The notes beneath the pieces were generated by a model. It had not been told where the DNA came from and did not search any database. It saw only the letters and a program-made list of their open reading frames with translations. Both the position numbers and the translations under genes were made by a program. This document shows, piece by piece, positions 10,615 through 22,040 of a DNA stretch of 64,000 nucleotides. This DNA is from Agrypnia vestita (taxonomy: Eukaryota > Arthropoda > Insecta > Trichoptera > Phryganeidae), in contig JADDOH010023624.1 of assembly GCA_016648135.1 (NCBI GenBank), positions 62,001 to 126,000 of the forward strand. Direction: 5' to 3'. Numbering within the stretch: position 1 is the first letter of the stretch; the number at the start of each line of letters is the position of its first letter.

Positions 10615-11289
10615 TCAAATCAATCAGTGCGGCAAATGAATTTCAAACGGTACATTGATGCGATTGTCGGTAAAGCATTCAAAATTTCCGGCTTCATAAT
10701 GCGTCTTGGCAAACCATTCAGGCAAATTAGTACATTTAGGAGACTATACATAACCTATATTCGACCTCACTTCGAATTTTGCTCAACAGTATGGTCACCC
10801 ACATATAAATTTAATATTAACAGAATCGAAAACGTTCAAAAAACATTCCTTAAGCGTATTAACTACAAATTTAATTTTAATTTTAACTATTTGGACTCAA
10901 TAAAATGTCATAAATTGGAAATTCTAGAAAACAGGCGAATATTGTCAGATCAATCCTTTCTTTTCCAAATAATTCATTACCTTATTGATTATCCTGAAAT
11001 CACCAGCTTGCTAGCTTTCCACGTCCCATTCCAACCTACCAGACAGAAGTGCCTCTTTTCCGTTCCAATTTATCAAACCAACAATAGGAAATCCTCTCCC
11101 ATTCCACGAATATGCTCAGATTATAATTACCACTTAAATTCAATAGATATTTTTAACACTAAATATGAAGAATATCGTCATATGGTGAGGCAGATACTAG
11201 AAACTCGTCGCCCCCCTTATCATGTATATTATATACATCACGAACCTCTTTATGTCTATTTTAAAGCTAAATTTGGAACAATCATTTAA
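10615..11289 (+). pseudogene. LINE reverse transcriptase C-terminal fragment
   Basis: A single open frame encodes the end of a non-LTR RT: the IDAIVGKAFKISGFIMR block, then LYITYIRPHFEFCSTVWSP, RIENVQKTFLKRI and, near the end, HVPFQPTRQKCLFSVPIYQT. IRP...E...VWSP...RIE.VQ is the conserved thumb-side block of Jockey/CR1/Kiri-like elements. The catalytic palm (YADD box) and endonuclease lie upstream in a full element and are missing, so this copy is 5'-truncated. The frame itself is unbroken for 220 codons. A second LINE on the other strand begins immediately after the stop codon. Confidence 0.8.
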
Positions 11290-11722
11290 ATTCAATTCAA
11301 TTCAATTTCAATTCAATTTATTTATTGATAATATGTACATTACAAACAAAATGTTTAAGGCATACATATTAGGAAGTATATATCAAAATAAAAATATTTA
11401 ATAAATTAAAATTAACATAAAATCTGGTCAAAGGTGTAGGAGAATCCCGCTTCGGAAAACCCCCTCAGACACATGGAATATATCAATACCCAAAGCGATT
11501 TTGTTCAGCATAGCTGTGGCTCTTCCAACAGGCATAACCATCGGCAGGTTGGTCCTGTATATTGGAATGTGAAACAATCTATGCTGACGATGTCTAATGT
11601 AATTATCAGGAACATACAAACCAATGCTCTGCATAATTTCAGGATTATCGATCATACCGCGCAACAATCGATAAAAATGAGTAAGACACATAGTCTCTAG
11701 ACTATTGTAGCCAAGCATGATG
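11285..11722 (-). pseudogene. Second LINE RT C-terminus, inverted, with (TTGAA)n tail
   Basis: On the minus strand the last 96 residues of an RT read LETMCLTHFYRLLRGMIDNP, then GLYVPDNYIRHRQHRLFHIP and IYRTNLP. This aligns by eye with the end of the preceding plus-strand frame (NPEI, VP, IPIYRTN, IDIF), so the two belong to related LINE clades. After the stop comes a 3' UTR with TGTACATTACAAACAAAATG (plus sense), and the tail is a run of TTCAA units at 11290-11320. The tail lies directly on the stop codon of the upstream LINE, so this copy probably inserted there. Confidence 0.75.
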
Positions 11723-11892
11723 TTTTTTCTGTCATTGTCAAATTGACTTATCTATGATTATGTCCTATTTGTGTTTTCCTTTAATTGAGGGAGACATTTA
11801 ACTATTTTTTTTTTGTATTTCATCTTATCAAGCAATTGTGTCTCCCTGTTGGATGACCGAATTAAATAAAATAAAATAAAATAAAATACAAC
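11723..11892 (+). repeat. LINE 3' UTR with (AAATA)n tail
   Basis: The segment ends GGATGACCGAATTAAATAAA followed by AAATA repeats to about 11890, a usual LINE 3' end in insects. Its orientation and position fit the detached 3' UTR of the RT at 10615-11289, pushed away by the inverted LINE in between (inference). Confidence 0.55.
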
Positions 11893-13628
11893 TATTTGAT
11901 CGCTGAACGGATAGTTCTCTTTGATCATTCTAAATAGAAGTATTCTACTTTTCTTTATCGCACTTTATCACAAAATATAGGTCTCTTGTTCACACTCTTT
12001 GTCACACTAGTCACACAATGAGTCACAAAAAAGGACAATAAAATAACAGAGATATTTTACCTTTCAAGGTCTATTGATTATGGCACGATAAATAATATTC
12101 AAAGAGCGCTAGGTGGTGCCCTGCTACTATCCCATAAATTATTCGAGCGCCATCCGCTAAATGGTTCTCTAACAACAATTAACAATCAATCTTAACACGA
12201 AACAATCTTAATAAATATGTATTTAATTATATGTAAAATAATTTTAATGTAAATTCAAAATTCAAATTAACTTTGTTTAAACCACTTTGACCGATTCAAT
12301 GTCCAGTGGTTTCGATACAACTATATTTAGGACGAACACTCACAAATTTGCCCATAAAATTAACTTCAAAAAATCTGTTGTCCGATGAAGGATACGACCT
12401 TTCTATGCAGAAATCGAACATTGATTTATTTGTTAAATTTAATAATTTTTGATTTAATATTGTAGATTATGTGCAACCGGGAGCCGTCCACACTTCGGGA
12501 AAAATGGATAATATATGGAGTGAAACAGGACTAAGAAAATAGGAAAGGTTAAGGGGGACGAGAGGAGAGTGGACTGTAATTTTCGAGATGGAAGGGAACG
12601 TTTCGACTAATCTTATTATCTCTTAGCGCTCCTTCCAGCTGTCATTTCACTAAACACTTAAAATCACTTGGTTGGATCCAACACACGATATTCACAGGTA
12701 ATTTCAGTTGTCCGGAGGTGACGAAACGATAACATCTATATGCACACTTAATACGAGACGAGAGACGAAAAATTTTAAGTCAGGAGGCGAGAATGTCTGA
12801 CTGGTCAGTTCGACAACGAAAAGATTACAGGTATATATGAGGGTGAGATGGAAAATTTCGATAAGGACAATCAGTGTTGCCACATAAGAAAAAATAGTAT
12901 TCCGCAAAATCGATTTCCTTGCCAACATGACGCCACCAATATCGAACAAAGATTATTTTTTTCTAATATTTATGAATTTAAGGTCTCTCTAGTTTGTTCT
13001 CCCGTTTTTTTTGTTTTAAAAATTTTAAATTTCTCTAAAACTTGGTTAGTATATTCCGAAAAATTATTATTACTGTTTTTATTGTTACATCACAAAGTTA
13101 AACATCAAAAAAATACTATTCAGTTTCAGGAAAAAATGTGTGTAATAGATTGCCCACTATCCCCACCCCTGCGTACATATTTTCTCGGCGACATTTCTTC
13201 TAGAATGATGTTGTCATTCGTCACTTTTTAGATAGGAAAATGAAATATTACCAAAAAATTCAGTGTATGTGAAATCAAGACCTCGTAAAAATAACGACGC
13301 CGTGCTCCCTGAAAAGATTCATGAATAAATTTATTGTGCTCTAGGGTTAGGTTTGGTGGCTTTTTCGGTTGTAGTTGGCGTGTATGACGTAGTGACTGAA
13401 TGCTTCACATATAAATGTATGAAAACCTTATTTGTATGGTTATTATTAAGAGAGGGGCTGTTATATTTGTATCTATTAAAAATAACGGTAAGTCCTCTAT
13501 TTACGTTATTAAAAGTATTAACTCGTAATGAAATCATAGTGCCGATGGTAAATACATAGGCCATTGAAATTCATGCAGTTCATTATTAAAGACAGTGGCG
13601 TCACCAAATAAAATAACATTACACTATT
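11893..13628. other. No recognised gene
   Basis: This is AT-rich DNA. A few GC-richer patches (12100-12165, 12535-12615, 12700-12830) carry no recognisable element. Frames at 12848-13231 and 13331-13564 look like chance. Confidence 0.35.
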
Positions 13629-13711
13629 CTAGGTATTAATTTTTTCAATAAACTACCAATGAATGTGAGAACTAAAGAACAATACACTAAATTCAAGAAA
13701 TACATAAAACA
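13629..13711 (+). pseudogene. Very short LINE RT tail
   Basis: The translation LFNKLPMNVRTKEQYTKFKK followed by YIKQIK and a stop has the (L)FNxLPxxI/V...FKxxLKxxL form that ends the RT of many insect LINEs. Only about 27 codons remain. Confidence 0.45.
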
Positions 13712-13930
13712 AATAAAATAGTACATAATCAAAACAAAAGTAGTTTAAATTTTAGAAATAATTGTACCTACTCCGAATGTAATTTGTATACTTGATTCAT
13801 TAATATTTATTTTATGATCTTTATAATTCCCTACACTGTTTCATTTATTTTCTTATACTTATAATTCATGCTCTATTACACATTATTTATCCTTAACATT
13901 ATATTTGATACGCCCGATGGTATAAAAAAA

Positions 13931-14200
13931 ATTATTCCTTCAAAAAAGTCTAGTGATTATTTCGAACTTTAGAGGAGAGCAAAAAAATACTTTGTCAATC
14001 TGATTTTGCTAATACTTCTCTTGTTGGTTAACGATTTCCATATGTGTTTTAGATTAACAAGTACGCAAATCAATCAATAATAAAAGAAACATTGACAAAA
14101 TCAAAATTGATTTATTGTGCTCTCCTGTAAAGTTCGAAATAATCAGTAACGTCCTTTTAGCTTTCTACCCTCGATGTGTTTGAAGGAATACTTTTTTTTA
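13931..14200. mobile_element. Fold-back MITE with GATTATTTCGAAC arms
   Basis: The arm GTGATTATTTCGAACTTTAG at 13953-13972 is mirrored at about 14122-14147. The inverted similarity continues outward (ATTATTCCTTCAAA against TTTGAAGGAATA) and inward to GGAGAGCA and TTTGTCAAT. No coding capacity is present. Target duplication is unclear. Confidence 0.5.
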
Positions 14201-14499
14201 ATAACTCTATAGAAGTCAACAATATATTTGTAAAGGGTATTTCAATACTTAAAATATTCATATTTGTATTGTCACGAGTCGTGACGAGTGGGCGACAAAT
14301 GAAAACAGCGATTTATTTATACGTGATTTATTATTTTATTAAATTCAGGTCCTCGCTTTATCTTATAAGACTGGTAGAGTAAAAAAAAAACAAAAAGAAA
14401 GTTGAAATTGGAGTTGATATCTAGACTAGACTAATCTAAGCTACAGTAAGAACAACAAAAATAACAAAAATGTTGAATGCCCTAAAATTAGAAAAAGTA

Positions 14500-14790
14500 A
14501 ATCAAAAAATAAAATATAATGTGTAGGTGCAAATATTTAAAATGAAACACGGATTATTACTCAAATACTTTGATAACAGGATAAAACTAAATAAGCATTT
14601 TCATTCATACAATACAAAAGGAGGCGACAACATAAGACTTCAGAAGAAACAGAAAAACACCTCACAAATTTGTCTGATGTACAAAGGTTTAAAAATCTTT
14701 GGTAGCCTGCCAAAAGAAATTCAAAACACAGTGAATATAAAGAGGTTTAAACAGGAGTCCAAAAATGTCATTATAAAGACTTTTAAATGA
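14500..14790 (+). pseudogene. LINE RT C-terminal tail
   Basis: An 87-codon frame carries LLLKYFDNRIKLNKHFHSYNT, NIRLQKKQKNTSQ, MYKGLKIFGSLPKEIQN and KRFKQESK. The order HSYNTR/NIRLPK...GIKLYNSLPxEI...FK is the conserved ending of a Jockey/CR1-like RT. The upstream RT is absent. A neighbour of the same kind is at 13629, but the two are not obviously one copy. Confidence 0.6.
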
Positions 14791-14874
14791 CTAGATGGAA
14801 TGCAATATGTTTAAATGAAATCATGAAAGCACAACATTATGTTTAGAATTAAATAATTAAGATAAATAGAATAA

Positions 14875-15313
14875 TTTAGAATATTTTGAGTTTGTTCAAA
14901 TATTTAGAAACAGTACTGGATATTGTCACAGGGACATCATTAATCAATCAATATATATTATAGATGTCTCACAGAGAAAAAATGTATTTTATTATAACGA
15001 ATATTGCTAACAAACTCCAAAAATCGAATATAGATGTGTCATTAGCGACATTTGTAGTCGTTTAAGGGGAATGAAAAAGCTTTGGTGCCGGCCGCGCTGA
15101 GGATTTTTGCAACTTCAAAAAAATTAATTGACATGGTATTATTCTATCATGGGTGGAAATGGCGAACGTTCCATTGTGTAAACTGATCACTTAAGCCAGC
15201 CGTACGATAGATCGTAAGCCTTATGTACACCCAAAGACTTCTATATCTACTTTCGCATAAAAATTAAGTCTCGTCTCTGTGAGACATCTATAATATATAT
15301 TGATTGAATAAAA
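14875..15313. mobile_element. Fold-back element, GTCTCACAGAGA family
   Basis: The outer arms TATAGATGTCTCACAGAGA (near 14962) and its mirror CTCTGTGAGACATCTATAAT (near 15280) face each other. The interior has GATCACTTAAGCCAGCCGTA and GTACACCCAAAGACTTCTAT, which recur in all other copies (30160, 33480, 33610, 42135, 55690, 61640, 62510). This copy also has the outer segment GAATATTTTGAGTTTGTTCA shared with 55690. It is non-coding. Confidence 0.65.
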
Positions 15314-15384
15314 TAATTGTTCGAAAATATTTTTTCTTCTGAATGACGGTTTGAAATTTGTGGTTACACTATTATTAAAATAAA

Positions 15385-15462
15385 ACACAAATCACTTTAT
15401 TTTCACCACTTTATTAGATATAAAATCTACATGTTTCGAGAACAATGTTCTCTTCTTCATTG
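15385..15462 (-). repeat. Family-1 arm with hammerhead-like hairpin
   Basis: It shares TTTTCACCACTTTAT and ACATG next to the motif with the arms at 7990 and 37850. On the minus strand the hairpin GAGAAC-ATT-GTTCTC (six perfect pairs, 15452-15438) is followed by GAAAC (15437-15433). The preceding heptamer is degenerate (TGAAGAA), so the copy is probably inactive. Confidence 0.45.
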
Positions 15463-15790
15463 TTTTTGTACTAAAATTGAAAAAGATGAACCATGCAAGT
15501 GTTTTACCATGAAGAAGAGGATAAGGGGATGGGGGAGGGGGGTCGGAGGTATTAATTATGGAATGTCAATGGAAGGGGATGGAATCTTGAGCGGAAAAAT
15601 ATTCTATAGTGAGTTGTGCATAAATTTTGTCAGGTTATTTCTAATATTTGAATTAAAATCAACAATTTTCCTAATTCCAAGTATTTCTAGATTATTTATT
15701 TATAAAAAATAAGTTAATACGTCATTTATATCATGTTATACTGAACAGTTATAAAATGAATTTGTATTCAAAAATGATATCTAAACATTT

Positions 15791-16006
15791 TTTTAACGAA
15801 ATTTAAAATAAATTAAATTTTATGAAATATTATTATTAAGTTCTACGGGTTAAGTATTTTTAGGTGTTACAGCTGTTTCGGCTTGTAAGACCATTATCAA
15901 AATGGCCTTACAAGCCGAAACAGCTGTAACACCTAAAAATACTTAACCTGTAGAACTTAATAATAATATTTATTAAAATTTAATTTATTTTAAATTTCGC
16001 TAAAAA
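15791..16006. mobile_element. Near-perfect 215-bp hairpin with GAAAC motif
   Basis: Two arms of about 104 bases are separated by only a few bases near 15896-15900 and differ at a handful of positions. Each arm contains GTTACAGCTGTTTCGGCTTG or its complement. On the minus strand of the left arm the order is TTGATAA, T, GG...CC, GAAAC, a weakened version of the hammerhead-like layout. Such low divergence between arms implies a recent inverted duplication or ongoing arm conversion. Confidence 0.7.
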
Positions 16007-16740
16007 TAAATATGGAGTTCTACAAATTAAACACAAAAACCATAAATAAAAAAATAAAAAAATATATATATCTAAATATGACAAACGATAGCGCCACGCC
16101 GTTCGTTGAAGCGCCTGTTGAACAGTGTCTCGCCTGCAATAACAAGTATGTATTATTATATCTACATATGTTTCGTTGTATTGACATTCTCGTCATATAT
16201 CATCAAAACCGCTGCCGTACGAGGCGTTATAATTAAATGACTATGAACTGGCAGACGATGTCAGAGAACTAGGATGACGCATGTTTTTTTTAATTAATGG
16301 TCTTTTTACGTGGGTCATTGAACATGCATACTTAAACAGAGAGACATAGACTGTTAAATACTCGAGACAGATCGTTTAATTTTATTTACAGACTCTCGTT
16401 AGTAAATTTTTATATTTCCGTTCGTCATTTATCCTCACTATTTCAGTAAAAATATTTAAAAATTGATAGCTAACTAACCATAAAGCCAGGGGTTTGCAAA
16501 AAGGGTAGAATTGATTTATTTATACGCCCCTAGGGCTAATATACTGAAGCATTATCTTTTTTTTTTAAATTACAAAAACTCAAAAGAAAAAAAAATTAAA
16601 CAGATAGGTAAGGCAAATAAAATGATAAACAATGTTAAGGTCACATATACCTTAACTTAACATTTGCATGTGCACTTGAATACTGTAAATGATTAAAGCG
16701 CTAAGTACATATATCATCATCATCATCATCATTCTTGGCA
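16007..16740. other. No recognised gene; ATC microsatellite
   Basis: This is AT-rich DNA. A run of ATC units at 16712-16731 directly abuts the LINE end on the minus strand and is probably its 3' tail (GAT repeats in element sense). Confidence 0.4.
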
Positions 16741-17209
16741 CTACAACCCTTGGTGGGTCTTGGCCTCCTCAATAATTTTCCTCCACTCATCTCGGTCCGG
16801 TGCCAGCTCTCTCCAGTTTCGAAGCTCTAAGGCAGAGATATCTTTGAGGACGTTGTCACTCCATCTTAATTTTGGCCTTCCTAAGCTCCTTCGTCCTATT
16901 GGCCTTGAGTTCAGCAGGGACTTTGGTGCTTGATGCTCGGACATTCTCTCCACATGACCCAGCCACCGAAGTCTTCCCAGTTTTATAAATTTTGTGAAGT
17001 TTGGCTCCATAAATAGGGTATAGTGCTCATTGTTGTAACGACTGCGTCAAAGATCATTTTCTAGAACCGGTTCGAAGATACGTCTCAAAATTTTCCTTTC
17101 AAAAACGTCCAGTGCTCGCTCATTCCTCTTAGTTAGTACCCACGTCTCAGCTGCGTACGTAAGCACTAGCTTAATAAGCGTTTTGTACACTAATATCTGA
17201 TGTAAGTAT
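16741..17209 (-). pseudogene. LINE RT C-terminus (GRPK type) with premature stop
   Basis: On the minus strand: LYKTLIKLVLTYAAETWVLT, RNERALDVFERKILRRIFEP, then a TGA where the family has tryptophan (near 17043), then YNNEHYTLFMEPNFTKFIKL, GRLRWLGHVERMSEHQ, GRPKLRWSDNVLKDI and DRDEWRKIIEEAKTHQGL to the stop. TWVLT, FERKILRRIF, LRWLGHVERM and GRPKLRW are the standard blocks of the RT connection/C-terminal domain in several insect LINEs. The stop and the missing 5' part make it a pseudogene. It ends in a GAT microsatellite. Confidence 0.8.
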
Positions 17210-17248
17210 ATATATACATATATAAAATATAAATTTTACGAAAAGGGC

Positions 17249-17625
17249 GTAACAAAGCTAGTCCACAAAACTTTACAGGTGGATTTCTGCCTTGATTATG
17301 AGTCGAAAAAGTTCAAGTAACCATGACCTAATATCAATAAATAAGGAGATAGGTATACGACATCAAATTTTGCATTTTTATTTCAATATTTTTGACTTTT
17401 TTTTAAACGTTGGACTATCATTGCAGTAACTTATATCATATATAATATGAAAAATTCATTCCATTTAATACAAGTCAAATAAAGTGATAAAAACCTTCCA
17501 ATTCTAATTGGAAAACATTCCAATTGGAATTTTTTGATGTATGTTACTGTAATGATACTTAAATGTTTTGTGAAAAATAAGTCAGAAATATTGAAAAAAA
17601 ATGCATGCTTTGATATTACATTATT
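17249..17625. mobile_element. Diverged relative of the fold-back MITE
   Basis: It shares with 3999-4536 the segments TCTGCCTTGATTATGAGTCG, TGACCTAATATCAATA, TTTAATACAAGTCAAATAAA and the TTCCAATTGGAA centre. Its outer end differs (GTAACAAAGCTAGTCCACAA) and matches 34556, so it belongs to a second subfamily. The right arm is eroded. Confidence 0.55.
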
Positions 17626-17854
17626 TATAGCTAATTTGATTTATGGTAAGCAATTATTACACATTAAAGCGACTGTTAACCACGCATAAAATTTTTTTCC
17701 AGTTAACTGAGCCTGATATATTGAGATTTGTAAATAAGGCTATAAAACGACAAGTTTAACGATTATCGATAGCACAATCGACGAGCAAGGATTTGTCGCT
17801 TCTAGAATCCTTTAACAAGAGAGTAGGGTAGCGCCTGGCGAACCCTTATCCTTG

Positions 17855-17945
17855 AAGCACAGAGCCTTAGGGTGATTGATACCTGCTTACGGGGGTCATT
17901 GATTCAAATCCCGTCGGATAGAATGTCAGTCGGAGCAATAAAAAT
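17855..17945 (+). repeat. tRNA-like SINE head, tentative
   Basis: GATTCAAATCCCG at 17901-17913 fits a B box. CCTTAGGGTGATTGATACC about 30 bases upstream could be a worn A box. There is no cloverleaf and no second copy in the window. Confidence 0.35.
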
Positions 17946-18039
17946 TAATTAGTTCACTACAAAAAATTCTACTCAAAATTTTAAGCCCAATTTACAAATG
18001 AGGGATTTTTAAAGAGGTTGAAATTGAAATAAAACACAT

Positions 18040-18598
18040 AAAAAAGTAACCCATTAAAACCAAGTATTTATTATACTCCCTTTCTTTGTAAAATATAACA
18101 ACAATTAAAGATGAATTAAAACATATAACATAACGCTAAACTTACAGTAATTTAATATATTTCTAAAATGTCAGATGTTTTGAGCTTTGATAAGACACTT
18201 CATGCTTTGAAGATTAAATTCTAAAAACATTTGTCAGTCAATTTAGATTTTCGACATTCGTAGTGAAGTACTTATTATGCATACCGACGGAGTAATTCAA
18301 ATTTAGAAAATATTCCGCGACGTTATCGGGCCGCCGTAATCAAACTTTTCTAATGATTCCAATTTGAAAAAACCAATAAAATTTCTAAAAATCCGAAATT
18401 ATACTATAATTATTAATTTTTTAACGAAAATTTGATAGATCTTCTTGATCGTCGCCACGAGTCAACGAGTCTACTTGCCAAGTTTCAACTCGATTGGATC
18501 ACGGAAAAAGGGTCAAAAATCGATCCTAGGTTTTTGTTGACGGCAAGCCGGCAAGCCGGCAAGCAAGCAGACGCCACGTGTTAATATAAAGGGAGTAA
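18040..18598 (+). repeat. Dispersed repeat, TACTCCCTTTCTTTG family, copy 1
   Basis: It starts with AGTAACCCATTAAAACCAAG, then TACTCCCTTTCTTTGTAAA, and ends GACGCCACGTGTTAATATAA with AAAGGGAGT, so the ends carry a short ACTCCCTTT/AAAGGGAGT inverted repeat. The body contains GATCGTCGCCACGAGTC and CGATTGGATCACGG, also in copies 28763 (inverted) and 51335. This copy has an extra tandem GCCGGCAA expansion at 18541-18565. No coding frame is present. The family type is unknown. Confidence 0.65.
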
Positions 18599-18779
18599 AA
18601 ATCGTGCTATTAGCCATGTGGTATTGGCTAATATCACACATTATTGGAAAAGTAATGTTATGCTATTAGTGTTTAAATATGATAATGCGACCACAATATA
18701 ATAAATACATCATTATTTATATAAAAAAAACGTGGTTTTAACATTTGTATGAATTGGGCTTAAAAATTATAGTAAAATA
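18599..18779. other. Short spacer, no gene
   Basis: AT-rich sequence with no recognised element. Confidence 0.3.
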
Positions 18780-19265
18780 GTGCTTTAAAATATGTTTTCT
18801 TTACTTTGTAATACACAGACACACACAATATGAGTTATTAAATTACAACTATAGTTTCGAGAGGAGCAGTCCCTCTCATCATCAGGTATAGATGATAACT
18901 AACTTAAATACAAAATTTATCAATCTAATTGGGTAGGTCAGGGGGGCGCGCGGCGGGAAAGGGTATTTTTTCGCTGAACAACTCTAGGAGTGGTGAAGTG
19001 GACTGAAATGTGATATTATTTATTAATATATTTCTAGAATTTAAATTTTTTAGGATTTCAACGGTTTCCAAACTAAAGTAAAGAAAAACATTTTTTTAAA
19101 TTATAATGTTGCACCACGAAGTATCTGCCAAATCTTTCAATGATATTAAAATAGTGCTATTTATTAAACCTGATGATTAGAGAAACTGCTCCCTTCGAAA
19201 CAATAGTAGTGACAAAATAACTCAATATGTGTGCACTGCACTGTTTAATTTAAACTTTGTAACTA
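18780..19265. mobile_element. Inverted-arm element with two hammerhead-like motifs (family 2)
   Basis: Left motif, minus strand 18885-18854: CTGATGA, T, GAGAGG-GACTGCT-CCTCTC (six perfect pairs), GAAAC. Right motif, plus strand 19170-19201: CTGATGA, T, a weaker hairpin, GAAAC. Beyond the motifs the arms continue outward with similar sequence (TAACTCAATATGTGTG against its mirror, then ACTTTGTAA). The related pair is at 25075-25245. The GAAAC-TATA-GTT-GTA order after the left core would allow a 2-bp helix III and a 3-bp helix I. Confidence 0.6.
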
Positions 19266-20159
19266 TTAAAGTTTGATTATTATCAAACTGAACGGTACCG
19301 CACTGTGAAAGATTTTAATTTTCTGCACGAGATAACAGGCTCCATCTACGAGGGATTTATGGAAGATGAACGATGAAATTCAAGCGAGCGTAATGTTACA
19401 TCTTGAGTAATTCAAAATTGAATAATTCTGATGTATGTGCGAGTATGAATGAACACACAAAAAAATATTTTAAACACTGTTAATTTAAAATTTTCCTTCT
19501 AGAAGAATATAATGCAATATATTATAAAATATTAATATACGGAAAGCGAGTCCATAAGTTAGTAAAATAAATGAGGCAGAAACGTGCAAATATAAAAGTT
19601 TAATAAGGAAAGTTTGTTTGTCTCAGAATAAAAATCTGATCGGTGCGCTGCGGCGTCATAATTCTCACATAGTTTATTCCGCTAGGAATTTATAGGTCAA
19701 CGCGACTATTTTCAGCTCGCAACATTATTTCCAATACTTTACTATATCGCCATAGTAAAATACTAAATATACTATATTACTAAAACGCCATCGTGTATAT
19801 TCTATGTTTTTCGACAAGATTTTTTTTCGGAAAACGAGAAATTTTATTCGAATGTTAGAAAGAATTAATCAAATTCATACAAGAACGAGAACAAAAGATA
19901 ACAGTATTAACTGAGCCAGTTAATAATAGACCAAAGACGGTATTTCATTTTATTTATATGTTTTCATTTAGTTAATGATACAATTTTATCATTATTTTAT
20001 TAGCCACTCATACATCCACTTGTATTTAATAATTTTATTATATTATGTGGTGTGATGACTGCATTACTTCTTAAACACGTTGCTATTTCTATTTTTCAAC
20101 ATTATCTGGTAGATTACTGTAATCTTTTAGTTTTTTGTAATATAAATCTATCTATTTGG
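19266..20159. other. No recognised gene
   Basis: AT-rich sequence without repeat ends or coding frames. Confidence 0.35.
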
Positions 20160-20706
20160 AATTCTTATATCATTTGGCGATGAGTTTGTGTCTTTGGAAA
20201 ATGTCTGAGAAAGATATCGAGAGGAGATAAACAACATTGCTTTGACTACTCTAATTTGTAATAGAAAAATATCTACCGAGGCAAGACTAGCGGTACACGA
20301 TAGAATTCTGGTACCAACACTGATGTATGGAAGTGAAGCCAAGGGCTGGCAGAACGAAAGTAATCTAAATGAAGGAAACGAGATCACTTAGCAATAATAA
20401 ATAATAATATAAAGCTGATTTTAGCTCAGTTATTATTAAGAATTAAAAAAGAGTCGGTCAGATGATTTGGGCATGTTAAGTGAATGAATTAGGTTAGACA
20501 AATATATGACGCAAGTGTTAACGGTGCCAGAAAGAGAGGGCGACCGCGGAAAACGTGGCTTGACCAGATTATCCAGATACTGGAAGATGATGCTTTTGCC
20601 TAAATAATCGTCGAGCTTGCGTGCGAAGATGTATGAAAGATCAGGAGAGAGTTGTGTGTCAGGACAGAAGGGTATGGCGCTCCATCCTCGTGGAAAAACA
20701 GCGAGA
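20160..20706 (+). pseudogene. RTE-type LINE C-terminus, badly decayed
   Basis: It is homologous at DNA level to 36570-37068: CTAGCGGTACACGATAGAAT, ACACTGATGTATGGAAGTGA, AGAGGGCGACCGCGGAAAAC (the GRPRKTW block), AGATGTATGAAAGATC (MRRCMK) and AGGGTATGGCGCTCCATCCT (RVWRSIL). Several stops and an AT-rich internal replacement near 20395-20450 break the frame. It is older than the copies at 30885, 36570 and 63600. Confidence 0.7.
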
Positions 20707-21994
20707 TAGAATGTTAATTAATTTCCGTTTTTTATTATTTTTACTATTTATAATATATGGTACAAATTACAAATACAATTTTTATATATTTACATATCAA
20801 ACTGACATTTTTTTTTAATACTTTATAGTCATGCAAGACCTCATCAGTGAATAGAAGCTCTTGAGTCTGATAAGCGAGCCTCAGTTCTCATTGTATAGAT
20901 AGGTGCATATGCGAATCATTTAATAATACCGTAATAAAAGGTAATTTGATAGTCAAGTATTGGAGTATTTTGAATAAAGGTTTAAATGATTTATGAATTC
21001 AAGTTTGATTTTAGGAAGGTTCGAATTTTATGATTTGCCCTAAAGGTTACTGATGCAGCATATCTCAGCAGGTAAATTATTTTAGTAGTTAATGGCCTTA
21101 TACATATAGTGGTTCTGCATTTGGGTTGTTTTAAATTTAGGCATTATGAATTGGTTTCCATTTTTCACAAGCTTGAAATTTTTCATTTTTTTTTTGCTTA
21201 CTGGTACACTATTAACGCGTTTATTCAATCGCTTACTTCAAATGGATTTTTGATGAAAAAACTAGTAAAATATTTAATTTTTGAAATGTGTTGTGGGTGC
21301 TGCTAAAAATATGCAATTTCCACACTTGCTTAACTAGATAAGTAGGTCTAAGCGGGTGAACCTCGCACTACCGACCCCGGTAAACGTGACCTGTTAACGT
21401 CACTACGTATTCAGGTAGCGCACCCGCATGAGCGTTAATGCTTCGTGAACGCACTGTATTTCATTTTCTTAATACAAAAAAAATCGTTTTCCTCGTCATT
21501 TATGAACGATTACAGCGAATATTATCGTAGTAATATGTAATGCCCCTCTAAAGAAAAAATAGTGTTCAAATTCAAACATAGATAAAATTCTTGGGATAAA
21601 TACAATAGCTCTGATGTTATTCTGTTTTCAAAATTAGTATGATTTAAAATAGTACACATAAAAGTTGCGCACGTGGAGCGTGCGAATTGCGGCGGAAATG
21701 CGAGACCACGAAATGCGCACGAAATATAAATATTGTGTTTTTGGCCATCTTGAATCGAGTACCAATCATAAAGATGCTCAATTCAAAAGCTGACAAACGA
21801 TTGGTTATTGAATTAAAAATTTATTGTTTAAGGTATGTATGTTATTATAGACGTTTTTTCAAAACGACATAATTGTCAGATAATCGTTTTGAAAACAAAA
21901 AAAAATGAATGAGCCTTACAGTACCTCACAATTAAAAATATCAATTGAGCAGCAACAGAAATTAACATCAAAATTTAAAAAGCTAGTACTTGTA
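20707..21994. other. No gene; CpG-containing island at 21340-21460
   Basis: Most of this is AT-rich. At 21340-21460 a GC-richer patch (GCGGGTGAACCTCGCACTAC, GGTAGCGCACCCGCATGAGC) matches no repeat here, and a second patch lies at 21660-21725. Both are candidates for conserved non-coding DNA. Confidence 0.3.
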
Positions 21995-21996
21995 AT

Positions 21997-22036
<40 letters not shown>
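21995..22036. repeat. TA microsatellite
   Basis: This is a nearly uninterrupted run of TA. A second short TA run lies at 22181-22194, and the roughly 140 bases between them are GC-richer and could be a small repeat inserted into TA-rich DNA. Confidence 0.8.

Positions 22037-22040
<4 letters not shown>

Noticed and set aside
12848..13231. 127-codon frame
   Set aside because: Low-complexity F/L/K-rich translation typical of AT-rich chance frames.
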